A stretch of DNA of 64,000 nucleotides, taken from Meiothermus sp. (GTDB lineage Bacteria; Deinococcota; Deinococci; Deinococcales; Thermaceae). The DNA is taken from positions 1 through 64,000 of the forward strand of contig BPIL01000015.1 of the NCBI GenBank assembly GCA_026004095.1, read 5' to 3'. Of this stretch, positions 55,729 to 64,000 are shown in pieces. Within the stretch, counting starts at the first letter, position 1, and each line of letters starts with the position of its first letter. The notes below the pieces were generated by a model. The model did no database searches and was not told where the DNA came from. It worked only from the letters and a program-made list of their open reading frames with translations. A program made the position numbers and the translations under genes.

Positions 55729-56259
55729 CTATGCCTGTGAGGTGATGAAGGGTAGGTTGCGGTCAAACTGGCTACGGTCGAGACCATAGCCATACACGAA
55801 AGCATCTTCGATTTCAAAGCCCAGGTAATGGATGGGCACTTCAATCTGACGGCGGGAAGGTTTGGAGAGCAAAGCGGCAATTTTGAGCGAGGCGGGCTGG
55901 CGGGCTTCCAGCATTCGCAGCAGGTAGTTGATGGTGATGCCGGTGTCCACGATGTCCTCAACCACAATTACATGCCGGCCCGCAATCGGAAGGCGCAGGT
56001 CTTTAATAAGCTCCACCTCGCCGCTGGTTTTCTGGCTGTTGCCGTACGACGAAACCGCCAGGAAGTCCAGGGTGAGGGGCATGTCAATAGCCCGCACCAG
56101 ATCGGCCATAAAGATAAAAGCGCCGTTTAGAACGCAAATTAGGTGGGGTTCCTGGCCCTGGTAGTCATGCCTTATTTGTTCGCCCAGCTCGCGTATGCGC
56201 CTGGCGATCTGCGACTCGCTTATCTGTACCTTGCCGTTGCCGGGTCGAAAGACGTCCAC
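55729..56259 (-). CDS. hpt: Hypoxanthine phosphoribosyltransferase
   Basis: The 176-residue enzyme salvages hypoxanthine (and guanine) to IMP/GMP. It has the PRPP motif VIVVEDIVDTGITINYLL, the active-site loop in SSYGNSQKTSGEV and the base-recognition end VYGYGLDRSQFDRNLPFI. The start is a GTG at 56259, with TAGAAT 6 nt upstream, i.e. a leaderless mRNA whose promoter lies inside the 3' end of the pseudouridine synthase gene. A downstream Met start would remove part of the first helix. Confidence 0.94.
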   Translation of the reverse strand: MDVFRPGNGKVQISESQIARRIRELGEQIRHDYQGQEPHLICVLNGAFIFMADLVRAIDMPLTLDFLAVSSYGNSQKTSGEVELIKDLRLPIAGRHVIVVEDIVDTGITINYLLRMLEARQPASLKIAALLSKPSRRQIEVPIHYLGFEIEDAFVYGYGLDRSQFDRNLPFITSQA

Positions 56260-57031
56260 TGTTAGATTCTACGGTACTCTTCTGAGGTCGTGTACCGGCT
56301 TTGGGTGTGATCTTTTGTGCTGGGGATTGGGGCCTGGGTAGCTGGGCGCTGGTGTATAGCAGCTTGATTTCATCTGGGGTAAGGTAGCGCCACTCGCCAG
56401 CCTCGAGTTCACCCAGCTCTATGGGGCCCACGGCCAGCCGCACCAGGCGCTCCACCGGATAACCCACCTTGCCCAGCATTCGGCGCACCTCACGCTTGCG
56501 ACCTTCGGTTAGCACCAGCTTGACCCCGTCTTTGACCGGGTAGGCCTCGAGGGCCTGGGCCAGCCCATCCCCCAACATGACCCCTTGCACCAGCTGCTGG
56601 CAGGCCTTTTTACTAACCTTGCCGTTTTTGCACCAGGCCCGATAGAGCTTGGGCACCTGGTTGCGGGGATGGGTGAGGTACTGGGTCAGATGGCCGTCGG
56701 TGGTCAGGAGCAGCAGCCCCTCAGTGTCCTTGTCCAGCCGCCCGACCGTATGCAGGCCAGGGTGCTTGGGAACCAGCTCGTAAACAATTTTTTCGGCGTG
56801 CTCATCCTCGTGGGTGGTGGTGTAACCCTTGGGTTTGTGTAGCGCGATGACCACATTTTTTTGCGGCATACGCACCCGTTCACCGTCCAGCCGCACGATG
56901 TCGCCGGGCTGCACGACCGCACCGATGGTGGCGACCTGCTGATTGATGGTCACCCTTCCCGCGCGGATTAAGTCCTCGGCTTTGCGGCGGCTGGTGACCC
57001 CCGCACGGGCTAAAAATTGCTGTAAACGCAT
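56165..57031 (-). CDS. RsuA/RluB-type rRNA pseudouridine synthase
   Basis: The 288-residue enzyme has an N-terminal S4 domain ([27 protein letters not shown]) and a catalytic domain with the Asp motif [15 protein letters not shown], followed by a basic, low-complexity tail. It isomerises a uridine in rRNA; RluB-like specificity for 23S rRNA is likely but not certain. The start at 57031 is supported by TACTAT 7 nt upstream. The last 95 nt overlap hpt in the same direction. Confidence 0.9.
   Translation of the reverse strand: MRLQQFLARAGVTSRRKAEDLIRAGRVTINQQVATIGAVVQPGDIVRLDGERVRMPQKNVVIALHKPKGYTTTHEDEHAEKIVYELVPKHPGLHTVGRLDKDTEGLLLLTTDGHLTQYLTHPRNQVPKLYRAWCKNGKVSKKACQQLVQGVMLGDGLAQALEAYPVKDGVKLVLTEGRKREVRRMLGKVGYPVERLVRLAVGPIELGELEAGEWRYLTPDEIKLLYTSAQLPRPQSPAQKITPKAGTRPQKSTVESNSGRLSTRQRQGTDKRVADRQAHTRAGRTNKA
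56266..56271 (-). promoter_or_regulatory. -10 box of hpt inside the pseudouridine synthase gene
   Basis: TAGAAT on the minus strand ends 6 nt before the hpt GTG start. Confidence 0.5.
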
Positions 57032-57038
57032 ACCCACC

Positions 57039-57044
57039 ATAGTA
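57039..57044 (-). promoter_or_regulatory. -10 box of the pseudouridine synthase gene
   Basis: TACTAT on the minus strand ends 7 nt before the ATG at 57031, favouring this start over the ATG at 57040. Confidence 0.45.
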
Positions 57045-57079
57045 TTACTTGCCGGGTCAAAGCGTATCAGGGTGTGTTG

Positions 57080-57886
57080 CTACAGAGGGGACTTCTTCTG
57101 GAAGCGGGGTGGGCGCTTTTCGCGCAGCGAGCGCAGACCTTCCTGGGCATCGGGGCCCAGGAAGCCCATAAACTCGAGGGCCAGCGAGGTATCGAAATTG
57201 GGCCCCATCATACGCAGCCAGTTGTTGAGGGCATACTTGGTAAAGCGAATGGCCGAAGGCGCGCCCTGGGTAAGCCGGGTTGCAATTTTGAGGGCCTCGC
57301 TATAGACCTCGCTGTCCTCCACACAGCGCGAGACCAGCCCAATGCGCTCGGCTTCCTCCCCGGTGAGCGGTTCGTTCAACAAAAGGTAGTACTTGGCCTT
57401 GCTCAAACCGCAGAGCAAGGGCCAGATCATCACCGAGTGGTCGCCGGCCGCGACCCCCAGCCGCACGTGCCCATCCACGATGCGGGCGTTTTTCCCAGCC
57501 ACACTGATATCGGCCAGTAGCGCTACGGCCAGCCCAGCCCCTACCGCCGGCCCCTCGATGGCCGCCACGATGGGCTTGGCGCAGTTCACCACCCCGTACA
57601 CCAGGTCGCGGGCCTCCTTCCAGACCCGCAGCAAGGTTTCGTAATCCCGGATCATCGCCTCGATCATCTCGAAGTCGCCGCCGCTGCTAAAGGCCCCGCC
57701 CTCGCCCCGCACCAGCACCGCCCCGATGCTTTCATCGGCATCGATATCCCGCCAGACATAGGCCAGCTCGCGGTGCATCTGGCTATCGGCGGCGTTGAGG
57801 CGGCCTGGGTTGGAGAGGATGACCTCGAGCATGCCCTCGCCGGGTTCGGCAAACTTCAGACGCTGGTAGCGTTGTCGCCAGTTCAT
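57080..57886 (-). CDS. Enoyl-CoA hydratase/isomerase family protein
   Basis: The 268-residue crotonase-fold protein has the oxyanion hole segments [12 protein letters not shown] and [23 protein letters not shown] hydratase Glu at the usual second position is not obvious ([10 protein letters not shown]), so isomerase or hydrolase activity is possible. TAAACT ends 6 nt before the ATG, so its mRNA is probably leaderless. It is followed at a distance of 48 nt by the pseudouridine synthase gene. Confidence 0.85.
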   Translation of the reverse strand: MNWRQRYQRLKFAEPGEGMLEVILSNPGRLNAADSQMHRELAYVWRDIDADESIGAVLVRGEGGAFSSGGDFEMIEAMIRDYETLLRVWKEARDLVYGVVNCAKPIVAAIEGPAVGAGLAVALLADISVAGKNARIVDGHVRLGVAAGDHSVMIWPLLCGLSKAKYYLLLNEPLTGEEAERIGLVSRCVEDSEVYSEALKIATRLTQGAPSAIRFTKYALNNWLRMMGPNFDTSLALEFMGFLGPDAQEGLRSLREKRPPRFQKKSPL

Positions 57887-57892
57887 GCTAAA

Positions 57893-57898
57893 AGTTTA
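57893..57898 (-). promoter_or_regulatory. -10 box of a probably leaderless mRNA (enoyl-CoA hydratase family gene)
   Basis: TAAACT on the minus strand ends 6 nt before the ATG at 57886. Confidence 0.45.
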
Positions 57899-57936
57899 CG
57901 CAATGCGCTGACTAGCCGTGCTGGCTTATTTATGGG

Positions 57937-57942
57937 TACAAT
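57937..57942 (+). promoter_or_regulatory. -10 box of truB
   Basis: TACAAT ends 8 nt before the ATG at 57951, supporting that start over the one at 57918. Confidence 0.45.
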
Positions 57943-57950
57943 CCGCTGGC

Positions 57951-58880
57951 ATGGCCCTATTTGCCGTGAACAAACCGCTGGGGCGCACCTCGCACGACGT
58001 GGTGGACATGGCCCGTAAACTGCTGGGCACACGCCGGGTAGGTCATACCGGAACCCTCGACCCTCTGGCTACGGGCGTTCTGATCCTTGCCACGGAGGCC
58101 TCCACCAAGCTGGTGCCTTTTTTGTCCGCAGAAGAAAAAGAATATATCGCCTGGGTTTCTTTTGGCGTCACCACCCTGACCCTGGATGCCGAGGGGCCTA
58201 TTGTGGGGCCTGTGACCAGCTATCCAAGCCAGCGCGAGATTGAAGCCGCCCTGCCCTGGTTTTTGCAACTGACCGAACAGACCCCACCGGCTTACTCGGC
58301 GGTAAAGGTAGGGGGGGTCAAGGCCTACGAGGCCGCCCGCAAGGGGCAGGCCCTCGAGCTGACTCCCCGCCCGGTCAAATACTACGAGGCCAGGCTGCTG
58401 GCCTATGACCCCGCGCCCATACCCCACCGCATTGCCCCCTCGGCCACCGGCTGGCAACTGGCCCCACGGGGCCGCCCGGTCGAACTGCCCAGGCCGCTGG
58501 GTGATTTCCCGACCGCGGTGATTCGTTTAGTGGTGGGGCCCGGTACTTATGTGCGCTCATTCGCCCGCGATCTGGGCCAACGGCTGGGCACCCAGGCTTT
58601 CCTCTCGGGGTTGGTGCGCACCCGGGTGGGGAAGATTGGCCTCGAGCAGGCCCAGGAGATCGAACACCTGGATGTGAGCAGAACCCTGGACGAGCTCGAG
58701 GTCCTTTCCTGCCCCAGCGTGGAACTCTCGCACGCCGAGGCCAAGCGGGTGATGGAGGGGGTTCCCCTGGCGATTCCGGCCAAAGGCCTGGTGGCCCTGG
58801 TGGGCCCCAAGCGCCGCCTGGTGGCCATTGCCGAGGGCGATGGCTTCAAGCTGCGCATCAAGCGGGTCTTCAAGGCGTAG
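57951..58880 (+). CDS. truB: tRNA pseudouridine(55) synthase
   Basis: TruB makes pseudouridine 55 in the T-loop of tRNAs. The 309-residue protein has the catalytic Asp37 in GHTGTLDPLATGVL, the following LSAEEKEYIAWVSFGVTT, and a C-terminal PUA-type region. The longer ORF in the track starts 11 codons upstream and is not supported. It converges with an Lrp-type regulator, 3 nt between the two stops. Confidence 0.95.
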   Translation: MALFAVNKPLGRTSHDVVDMARKLLGTRRVGHTGTLDPLATGVLILATEASTKLVPFLSAEEKEYIAWVSFGVTTLTLDAEGPIVGPVTSYPSQREIEAALPWFLQLTEQTPPAYSAVKVGGVKAYEAARKGQALELTPRPVKYYEARLLAYDPAPIPHRIAPSATGWQLAPRGRPVELPRPLGDFPTAVIRLVVGPGTYVRSFARDLGQRLGTQAFLSGLVRTRVGKIGLEQAQEIEHLDVSRTLDELEVLSCPSVELSHAEAKRVMEGVPLAIPAKGLVALVGPKRRLVAIAEGDGFKLRIKRVFKA

Positions 58881-58883
58881 CGA

Positions 58884-59333
58884 TTAACCCACCTCGAAGA
58901 TTTCTTTGAAGACCGGCTGCGACAGCACCACCGAGGTGCGGGTGCTGCCATAAAAGCCGAGCTGCTGGATGAGCTCCTGTAGCTGCTCCACCGAGGCGGT
59001 CATCACCTTGGCTACAAACGACGACTCGCCGGTGACAAAGTAGCACTCCCGTACTGCCGGGGTGGCCTGGGCAAACTCGAGCATCTGCTGGTAGCGGTGC
59101 GGCGGGGTGGCTACCTCAATCAGGGCGGTGATGGTGTAGCCGAGGGCCCCTGGGTTAATCCGGGCCCCGTAGCCCGCGATAACGCCGGCATCCTCGAGGC
59201 GGCGCACCCGCTCGGTGACCGCCGGGGTCGAAAGCCCCACCCGGCGGCCCAGCTCGCTGTAGGAGAGCCGCCCGTCGCGCTGTAGCTCGTTCAGAATGGC
59301 GATGTTGAATTTGTCTAAAAGTTTGGAAAGCAT
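58884..59333 (-). CDS. Lrp/AsnC-family transcriptional regulator
   Basis: The 149-residue protein has an N-terminal helix-turn-helix (ILNELQRDGRLSYSELGRRVGLSTPAVTERVRRLEDAGVI) and a C-terminal RAM ligand-binding domain (VRECYFVTGESSFVAKVMTASVEQLQELIQQL). It is divergent from alanine dehydrogenase with 109 nt between the starts, so ald is the likely target and an amino acid such as alanine the likely effector. CATAAT ends 7 nt before its start. Confidence 0.93.
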   Translation of the reverse strand: MLSKLLDKFNIAILNELQRDGRLSYSELGRRVGLSTPAVTERVRRLEDAGVIAGYGARINPGALGYTITALIEVATPPHRYQQMLEFAQATPAVRECYFVTGESSFVAKVMTASVEQLQELIQQLGFYGSTRTSVVLSQPVFKEIFEVG

Positions 59334-59442
59334 AAAGCCTATTATGCCTTAAGAACTTCAAGCGAATCTGGTATTTATCCTTAACTTCTGGCTTTCTTTT
59401 GGGCGTTGGGCGCTCTAGGCTTGGGGAAAACGGGAGGTTGTT

Positions 59443-60576
59443 ATGGTGATTGGTGTTCCCAAGGAGATCAAGACGCTCGAGAACCGTGTGGCCCTCACAC
59501 CGGGCGGGGTGACCAGCCTGGTGCGGCGGGGGCATAGGGTGCTGGTGCAGCAGGGGGCCGGGGTGGGTTCGGGCCTTTCCGACGCCGAATACCAGAAGGC
59601 GGGGGCCGAGATCGTGAGCGCCCAGGAGGCCTGGGCCGCCGATCTGGTGGTCAAGGTCAAGGAGCCCATTGCCGAGGAGTACAAGTACCTGCGCCGGGGC
59701 CTGATCCTGTTCACCTACCTGCACCTGGCCGCCGATGAGCCGCTTACCAAAGCTTTGCTGGCCGGGGGTACGACCGCCATCGCCTACGAAACGGTGCAGC
59801 TCGAGGACGGCTCCCTGCCCCTGCTCACCCCCATGAGCGAGGTGGCCGGGCGGATGGCCCCGCAGGTGGGGGCGGCGGCCCTGGAGAAGCCTCACGGCGG
59901 GCGCGGGGTGCTGCTGGGGGGCGTGCCGGGGGTGGCCCCGGCCAGTGTGGTGATCATCGGCGGCGGCATTGTGGGCACCAACGCGGCCAAAATCGCCCTG
60001 GGTATGGGCGCGCAGGTGACCATCCTGGAGGTTAGCAAGGCCCGCATGCAGTACCTCGACGATGTGTTCGGCGGTCGGGTGATCACCCTGGCCTCTACCG
60101 AGGCCAACGTGGCGGCCTCCATCCGCCACGCCGACTTGTTGATTGGGGCGGTGCTGATTCCGGGGGCCAAAGCCCCCAAGCTGGTTACCCGCGAGATGCT
60201 CTCCACCATGAAGGAAGGGGCGGTGATTGTGGACGTGGCGGTGGATCAGGGGGGGTGTGTGGAAACCATCCGCCCTACCACTCACGCCGAGCCCACCTAT
60301 GTGGTGGACGGGGTGGTGCACTACGGGGTGGCTAATATGCCGGGGGCGGTGCCACGCACCTCCACCTTTGCCCTTACCAACCAGACCCTGCCCTACCTGC
60401 TCAAGCTGGCCGAGAAGGGCCTGGACGCCTTGCAAGAGGATGCAGCCTTGCTGCAGGGCCTCAACACCCACCAGGGTCAACTAACCTGCCGGGGGGTGGC
60501 CGAGGCCTTTGGCCTGCCCTACGTTGAACCTAAAGCGGCTTTGAGGGAAAGCAGCAGCTCGAGGAATTCCTCATAG
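59443..60576 (+). CDS. ald: Alanine dehydrogenase
   Basis: The 377-residue NAD-dependent enzyme converts L-alanine to pyruvate and ammonia. It begins [22 protein letters not shown], with the substrate-binding region ITRs of the family, the Rossmann motif [24 protein letters not shown] and [12 protein letters not shown] with the catalytic Asp near the C-terminal third. A GGGAGG site precedes the ATG. Its last 58 nt overlap the 3' end of aroB on the other strand. An Lrp-type regulator is divergent. Confidence 0.95.
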   Translation: MVIGVPKEIKTLENRVALTPGGVTSLVRRGHRVLVQQGAGVGSGLSDAEYQKAGAEIVSAQEAWAADLVVKVKEPIAEEYKYLRRGLILFTYLHLAADEPLTKALLAGGTTAIAYETVQLEDGSLPLLTPMSEVAGRMAPQVGAAALEKPHGGRGVLLGGVPGVAPASVVIIGGGIVGTNAAKIALGMGAQVTILEVSKARMQYLDDVFGGRVITLASTEANVAASIRHADLLIGAVLIPGAKAPKLVTREMLSTMKEGAVIVDVAVDQGGCVETIRPTTHAEPTYVVDGVVHYGVANMPGAVPRTSTFALTNQTLPYLLKLAEKGLDALQEDAALLQGLNTHQGQLTCRGVAEAFGLPYVEPKAALRESSSSRNSS

Positions 60577-61568
60577 CAGCGCACCAGCACCTCTTCTGAT
60601 ACGGGCCGAATCTCGAGCCGGCCCAGATCCAGGGGGATGACCCAGTTAAGGGCCTGGCTCACCTTCTTTTTATCGCGGCTGAGGAAAGGGGTGAGGTCGG
60701 CCCAGCCCAGGCGGGGGGGCGGCGGAGGGGAGAGCCACTGCAGGAGTTTTAGCACCTGGGGCACCAGATCCACCCCGCCATGGGCCCGGCCCAGCAGGGC
60801 GGCGTAGAGCAGCCCGTAGGCCACTGCCACCCCGTGGGGTAGGGCCCCATGGGTGGCGCCCTCGAGGGCATGGCCCAGGGTGTGCCCCAGGTTGAGCTTG
60901 CGGCGCTCGTTTTGCTCGGTGGGGTCGGCCTCCACCACCCTTACCTTGACCATTACGGCGCGGGCCAGGTAGGGCTCGAGGCCTTCCCAGTCGGGCGAGA
61001 TCGGCGCTACATCAACCAGCAGCTCATCACCGGCAATGAGGCCGTGTTTGAAGGCTTCTACCAGCCCCTCCTTGAAGGTTTGGAGCGGAAGGGTGCGGAG
61101 GGTGTGTAGCTCGGCATACACCCCCGCTGGGGCGTGGAAGGCCCCCACCAGGTTTTTGCCCTCGGGGAGGTTGAGGCCGGTTTTGTTGCCCACCGAGGCA
61201 TCCACCATGGCCAGGGTGGTGGTGGGCAGGCTGATGTACCGTATCCCGCGCAGGTAGGTGGCAGCCACAAACCCACCCAGGTCGGTAAGACAGCCTCCGC
61301 CCACCACGTACAGCGTGGTGTTGCGGGGAAGGGCCTGCTGGGCCAGCCAGGACAGCACCCGGCCGTAGCTATGGAGGCTTTTGGCCTCCTCACCGCCGGG
61401 CAGCCCCAGACTGAATGGAATCTCCAGGCGGGCGGCCACCTGCAGGGCGTAGTCCTGTACAGCTAAATCGTAAAGGAGGGCCCGGGGGCCCGGGGCCTGG
61501 GGGAGCTCGAGCGCAAACCCCAGGTGAATCGGGTAGGGAACGGGGTGCTTAATCTCTAGTTTTTGCAT
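60519..61568 (-). CDS. aroB: 3-dehydroquinate synthase
   Basis: AroB makes 3-dehydroquinate from DAHP with NAD as a catalytic cofactor in the shikimate pathway. The 349-residue protein has [56 protein letters not shown] and the metal-binding EAFKHGLI with [12 protein letters not shown]. The start is ATG 61568, overlapping the aroK end by 20 nt; the 454-aa track ORF runs into aroK. It is the last gene of aroC-aroK-aroB. Confidence 0.95.
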   Translation of the reverse strand: MQKLEIKHPVPYPIHLGFALELPQAPGPRALLYDLAVQDYALQVAARLEIPFSLGLPGGEEAKSLHSYGRVLSWLAQQALPRNTTLYVVGGGCLTDLGGFVAATYLRGIRYISLPTTTLAMVDASVGNKTGLNLPEGKNLVGAFHAPAGVYAELHTLRTLPLQTFKEGLVEAFKHGLIAGDELLVDVAPISPDWEGLEPYLARAVMVKVRVVEADPTEQNERRKLNLGHTLGHALEGATHGALPHGVAVAYGLLYAALLGRAHGGVDLVPQVLKLLQWLSPPPPPRLGWADLTPFLSRDKKKVSQALNWVIPLDLGRLEIRPVSEEVLVRCYEEFLELLLSLKAALGST

Positions 61569-62094
61569 AGTCCCATAGCTGCTTGATAATCTCATCGACC
61601 ACGTCGGGAATGCGGCGGTTATCTGTGGAGACGTGGATGGTGGCCTGGCGATAAACCGCTTCGCGCTCGGCCAAAAGCTGCTGGATGCGTTTGAAGGGAT
61701 CGGGGTTGTCCAGCATGGGGCGCTGGCCGGGTCGGCGGCTAATGCGCTCCAGGATGGTGGTAGGGCTGGCCCAGAGTGCCACCACCGGCCCCCGCTGCAA
61801 CAGTTTTTGCCGATTTTCGGGGTTGACAAAAGTACCGCCCCCCAGTGAGAGCACCAGGTAGTCTTTTTGGGTGAGTTCACCAACGGCCTCGGCCTCGAGC
61901 TGCCGAAAGGTGGTTTCCCCTAGGTGGCGGAAGATATCGGCCACCGAGAGCCCCATCTGCCGTTCGATGTAGCGGTCGAGGTCAATAAAGTGCAGCATCA
62001 AATCGCGGGCCAGCTCCCGCCCGATGCGGCTTTTGCCCACACCCATAAAGCCGGTTAGGGCTACCCAGGTAACGGGGCGTTCAATCTCAATCAT
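61549..62094 (-). CDS. aroK: Shikimate kinase
   Basis: The 181-residue kinase phosphorylates shikimate at O3. It has the P-loop GFMGVGKSRIG, the shikimate-binding IDLDRYIERQMG and the segment LSLGGGTFVNPENR. It is between aroC (71 nt upstream) and aroB (20-nt overlap), so the three are probably one transcript. Confidence 0.95.
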   Translation of the reverse strand: MIEIERPVTWVALTGFMGVGKSRIGRELARDLMLHFIDLDRYIERQMGLSVADIFRHLGETTFRQLEAEAVGELTQKDYLVLSLGGGTFVNPENRQKLLQRGPVVALWASPTTILERISRRPGQRPMLDNPDPFKRIQQLLAEREAVYRQATIHVSTDNRRIPDVVDEIIKQLWDYAKTRD

Positions 62095-62165
62095 AAGAGG
62101 GGGTTGGGAAATGGGCCTTGGGGTGTGGTGTAGAGGTATCCCTCACCTGTTGGGGTTTGGGTCGG

Positions 62166-63317
62166 CTAATAGGCCAGCACCCGTTGCTTGTACCGCTCAA
62201 CCCGCTCGACCAGCTCCTCCAGGGTGTCGCCGCCGAATTTCTCCAGGTAGGCCTGGGCCAATACGATGCCCACCAGGGCTTCCAGAATTACGCTGGCTGC
62301 CGGTACCGCGGTTACGTCGGAGCGCTCCCGGGCGGCATCGGCGGGTTGATGTGTCACCACATCAACCGTGGGGAGGGGCTTCATCAGGGTGGCGATGGGC
62401 TTAAGGGCGGCCCGCACCACCAGCTCTTCTCCGGTGGTCATACCGGCCTCGGTGCCGCCGGAGCGGTTGCTCTGGCGGTAATAGCCCCGGCCGGCCTCCC
62501 AGTAGATGGGGTCGTGAACCTGCGAGCCCGGCTTCATGGCGTTGCTGAAGCCAGGGCCAATCTCCACCCCCTTAATGGCCGGAATGCTCATCACCATCTG
62601 GGCGATACGCCCGTCGAGCTTGCGCTCCCAGTGCATCTGGGAGCCGAGCCCCATCACCAGCCCTTTGAAGCGGGCTTCAATGATGCCGCCCAGGGTGTCG
62701 CCGGCGGCCCTGGCCTCGTCTATGCGGCGGATCACCTCGGCCTCGGCCTGGGGGTCGGTCATCCGCACAGGGCTGGCCTCGATGCGCTCCTTAAGGCTCC
62801 AGTCGAAGGGAACCTTGCTCCAGACCCCGGCCATCCCATCCACGAACGAGGCGCTTTCAACCCCAAAAAACGAAAGCAGTTTATGGGCGATGGCCCCGAT
62901 GGCAACCCGCATGGCGGTTTCGCGCGCTGAGGCCCGCTCGAGCACATCGCGCAGGTCTTTGTGGCCGTACTTAACCCCTCCGGCCAGGTCGGCGTGGCCG
63001 GGCCGGGCTGCCGTAAGGGCCTTTTTGCGTGGTTCGTTGCCAGGGGCCGGATCCATGATCTCGACCCAGTTGCGGTAGTCGGTGTTTTTGATAACCAGGG
63101 TCACCGGTGCGCCGGTGGTACGACCAGCCCGCACACCGCTCATAAACTCTACTGTGTCGGTCTCGATGACCATCCGCCGCCCACGCCCATACCCGCCCTG
63201 GCGCTTCTTGAGCCAGGGGTTGATGTCCTCCACCGTGAGGGGGAGCTGGCTGGGCAGGCCTTCCACAATGCCTGTGAGCTGCGGCCCGTGGGATTCTCCA
63301 GCAGTCAGAAAACGCAT
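62166..63317 (-). CDS. aroC: Chorismate synthase
   Basis: AroC makes chorismate from EPSP using reduced FMN. The 383-residue protein begins MRFLTAGESHGPQLTGIVEGLPS and contains GYGRGRRMVIETDTVEFMSGVRAGRTTGAPV, RPGHADLAGGVKYGHKDLRDVLERASARETAMRVA and the C-terminal STVDVVTHQP-like segment (LPTVDVVTHQPADAARERSDV). A promoter with TTGGAC and TAGATT lies directly upstream, after the pilQ terminator. Confidence 0.96.
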   Translation of the reverse strand: MRFLTAGESHGPQLTGIVEGLPSQLPLTVEDINPWLKKRQGGYGRGRRMVIETDTVEFMSGVRAGRTTGAPVTLVIKNTDYRNWVEIMDPAPGNEPRKKALTAARPGHADLAGGVKYGHKDLRDVLERASARETAMRVAIGAIAHKLLSFFGVESASFVDGMAGVWSKVPFDWSLKERIEASPVRMTDPQAEAEVIRRIDEARAAGDTLGGIIEARFKGLVMGLGSQMHWERKLDGRIAQMVMSIPAIKGVEIGPGFSNAMKPGSQVHDPIYWEAGRGYYRQSNRSGGTEAGMTTGEELVVRAALKPIATLMKPLPTVDVVTHQPADAARERSDVTAVPAASVILEALVGIVLAQAYLEKFGGDTLEELVERVERYKQRVLAY

Positions 63318-63323
63318 GAACAG

Positions 63324-63351
63324 AATCTAGCATAACCGCGGCCAAGTCCAA
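63324..63351 (-). promoter_or_regulatory. Promoter of the aroC-aroK-aroB operon
   Basis: On the minus strand TTGGAC (63346-63351), a 16-nt spacer and TAGATT (63324-63329), ending 6 nt before the aroC ATG. Both elements are present, and the mRNA should be leaderless. Confidence 0.7.
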
Positions 63352-63357
63352 AACCGC

Positions 63358-63383
63358 ACAAAAAAGCCGGGCAGGGCCCGGCT
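63358..63383 (-). terminator. Terminator of pilQ
   Basis: AGCCGGGC and GCCCGGCT form a perfect 8-bp stem around CCT on the minus strand, followed by TTTTTTG. It separates pilQ from the aroC promoter. Confidence 0.9.
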
Positions 63384-63400
63384 CTTAGGGATATCGGCGC

Positions 63401-64000
63401 TCAGCGCTGCTCAGAGTCCTTGACGATGTTGCCGGTGATGATCACGATCAGCTCATCGTCCTTGATCGAGGAGGTGCGTTGCTTGAAAAGCTCGCCCAGC
63501 AAGGGAATATCGCCGAGGAGGGGAATTTTGGTCTCGGAGGTGTCGGTCACCTTCTGAATCAGGCCCCCCAGCACCACGGTCTGGCCGTCGCGGATGCGCA
63601 GTTTGGATAGGGTGGATTGTTGCGGAATGCGGATGCTGCCGGCTGGGCCGTCGGCCGGGTCGCCGCCGGTCTGGGTGAAGACCTCGAGCAGGATGTTGCC
63701 GTCGGTTGAGATTTGCGGGCGTACCCGCACCAGCAGGCCATAGTCGAACTCACGCACTGTGATCTGATCGCCGATGGTAATGGGGATGAGCAGGCGACCT
63801 CCCACCTTGATCTCCGCGCCCTTGGCCCCGGTGGCCCGCAGGTCGGAGGTGTCGGCGCCGTAGTTGTCCTCCACCAGCACATTGGCGTCGCTCAGGCGGC
63901 GCGAGAGCTGCTGCTTTTCCAGGGCGTCCAGCACCGCCCGGATGTTAAGGGAGGCCAGGCTGCGGGTGGCGTCGAAAATCAGGTTGAGCCCGGTGGACAG
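63401..64000 (-). CDS. pilQ: Secretin PilQ, C-terminal part (partial)
   Basis: The last 199 residues of a type II/IV secretin are present; the frame stays open to the window edge. It has the conserved secretin region IRAVLDALEKQQLSRRLSDANV, VRPQISTDGNILLEVFTQ, STLSKLRIRDGQTVVLGGLIQ and IPLLGDIPLLGELFKQR. PilQ forms the outer-membrane channel for type IV pili and is needed for DNA uptake in Thermaceae. Position before the aro genes matches a pil operon arrangement seen in this family; the exact family (PilQ versus GspD) is inferred from that. Confidence 0.88.
   Translation of the reverse strand: MSTGLNLIFDATRSLASLNIRAVLDALEKQQLSRRLSDANVLVEDNYGADTSDLRATGAKGAEIKVGGRLLIPITIGDQITVREFDYGLLVRVRPQISTDGNILLEVFTQTGGDPADGPAGSIRIPQQSTLSKLRIRDGQTVVLGGLIQKVTDTSETKIPLLGDIPLLGELFKQRTSSIKDDELIVIITGNIVKDSEQR

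Noticed and set aside
60519-61883. 454-aa version of AroB
   Set aside because: The N-terminal extension is an out-of-frame reading of aroK; homology to AroB begins at ATG 61568.

Overview
The window looks like chromosomal DNA of a thermophile of the Thermaceae (Deinococcota), most probably Meiothermus or a close relative. The reasons are its high G+C content, its Thermus-like gene content and gene order (pilQ next to aroC-aroK-aroB, rpmF next to fabH-fabD-fabG-acpP, a Thermus-type 37-nt CRISPR repeat), and many genes whose start codon lies about 6 nt behind a TANNNT -10 box, the signature of leaderless mRNAs that is common in this phylum. The genus is inferred from these features; no database search was possible.

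Layout. 0-2 kb: the end of an unknown gene, converging on a lepA (EF4) gene broken by a one-base insertion. 2-4.1 kb: a lipoprotein, an amino-acid binding protein and a cold-shock protein. 4.2-7.6 kb: a fatty-acid synthesis operon (rpmF, fabH, fabD, fabG, acpP); fabF stands alone at 14.1 kb. 7.7-14 kb: a SAM hydrolase-like protein, a TPR/membrane protein, a TPR protein, a NYN-domain protein with queA, cysE and a YebC-family protein. 15.4-18 kb: two tandem S41-like peptidase paralogues. 18-25 kb: a GNAT protein, an atypical SDR, ccdA with a ccmA-like ATPase, a soluble histidine kinase with an ABC ATPase and thiN, a small winged-helix-like protein and an M28 peptidase. 25-36 kb: one-carbon, amino-acid, tRNA-modification and nucleotide genes (fhs, threonine deaminase, mtaB, HIT, bifunctional nuclease family), two tandem phosphoribosyltransferase paralogues, and an acyl-CoA mutase large subunit with a thioesterase.

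36-44.3 kb: mreB followed by a lipid-A-like cluster: lpxD, lpxC, a Gfo/Idh oxidoreductase, fabZ, lpxA, an lpxB-like glycosyltransferase and an MsbA-like ABC exporter. 45-50.8 kb: a glycolate utilisation operon (glcD, glcE, glcF, glycerate 2-kinase, hydrolase). 50.86-54.83 kb: a 55-repeat CRISPR array with no cas genes in the window. Its repeat end and leader motifs indicate transcription from right to left. 55-64 kb: a queuosine-precursor transporter, hpt, a pseudouridine synthase, an enoyl-CoA hydratase, truB, an Lrp regulator divergent from alanine dehydrogenase, the shikimate genes aroB, aroK and aroC, and the C-terminal end of the secretin PilQ.

The signals most worth following are the lipid-A-like cluster, the rearranged orphan CRISPR array and its leader motifs, the strong excess of the palindrome CTCGAG in all reading frames, the leaderless-promoter pattern (which also corrects several start codons), the phosphoribosyltransferase pair with one degenerate PRPP loop, and the frameshifted lepA. 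I saw no tRNA, rRNA, transposase or phage genes. No gene-free stretch longer than 300 bases exists apart from the CRISPR array.
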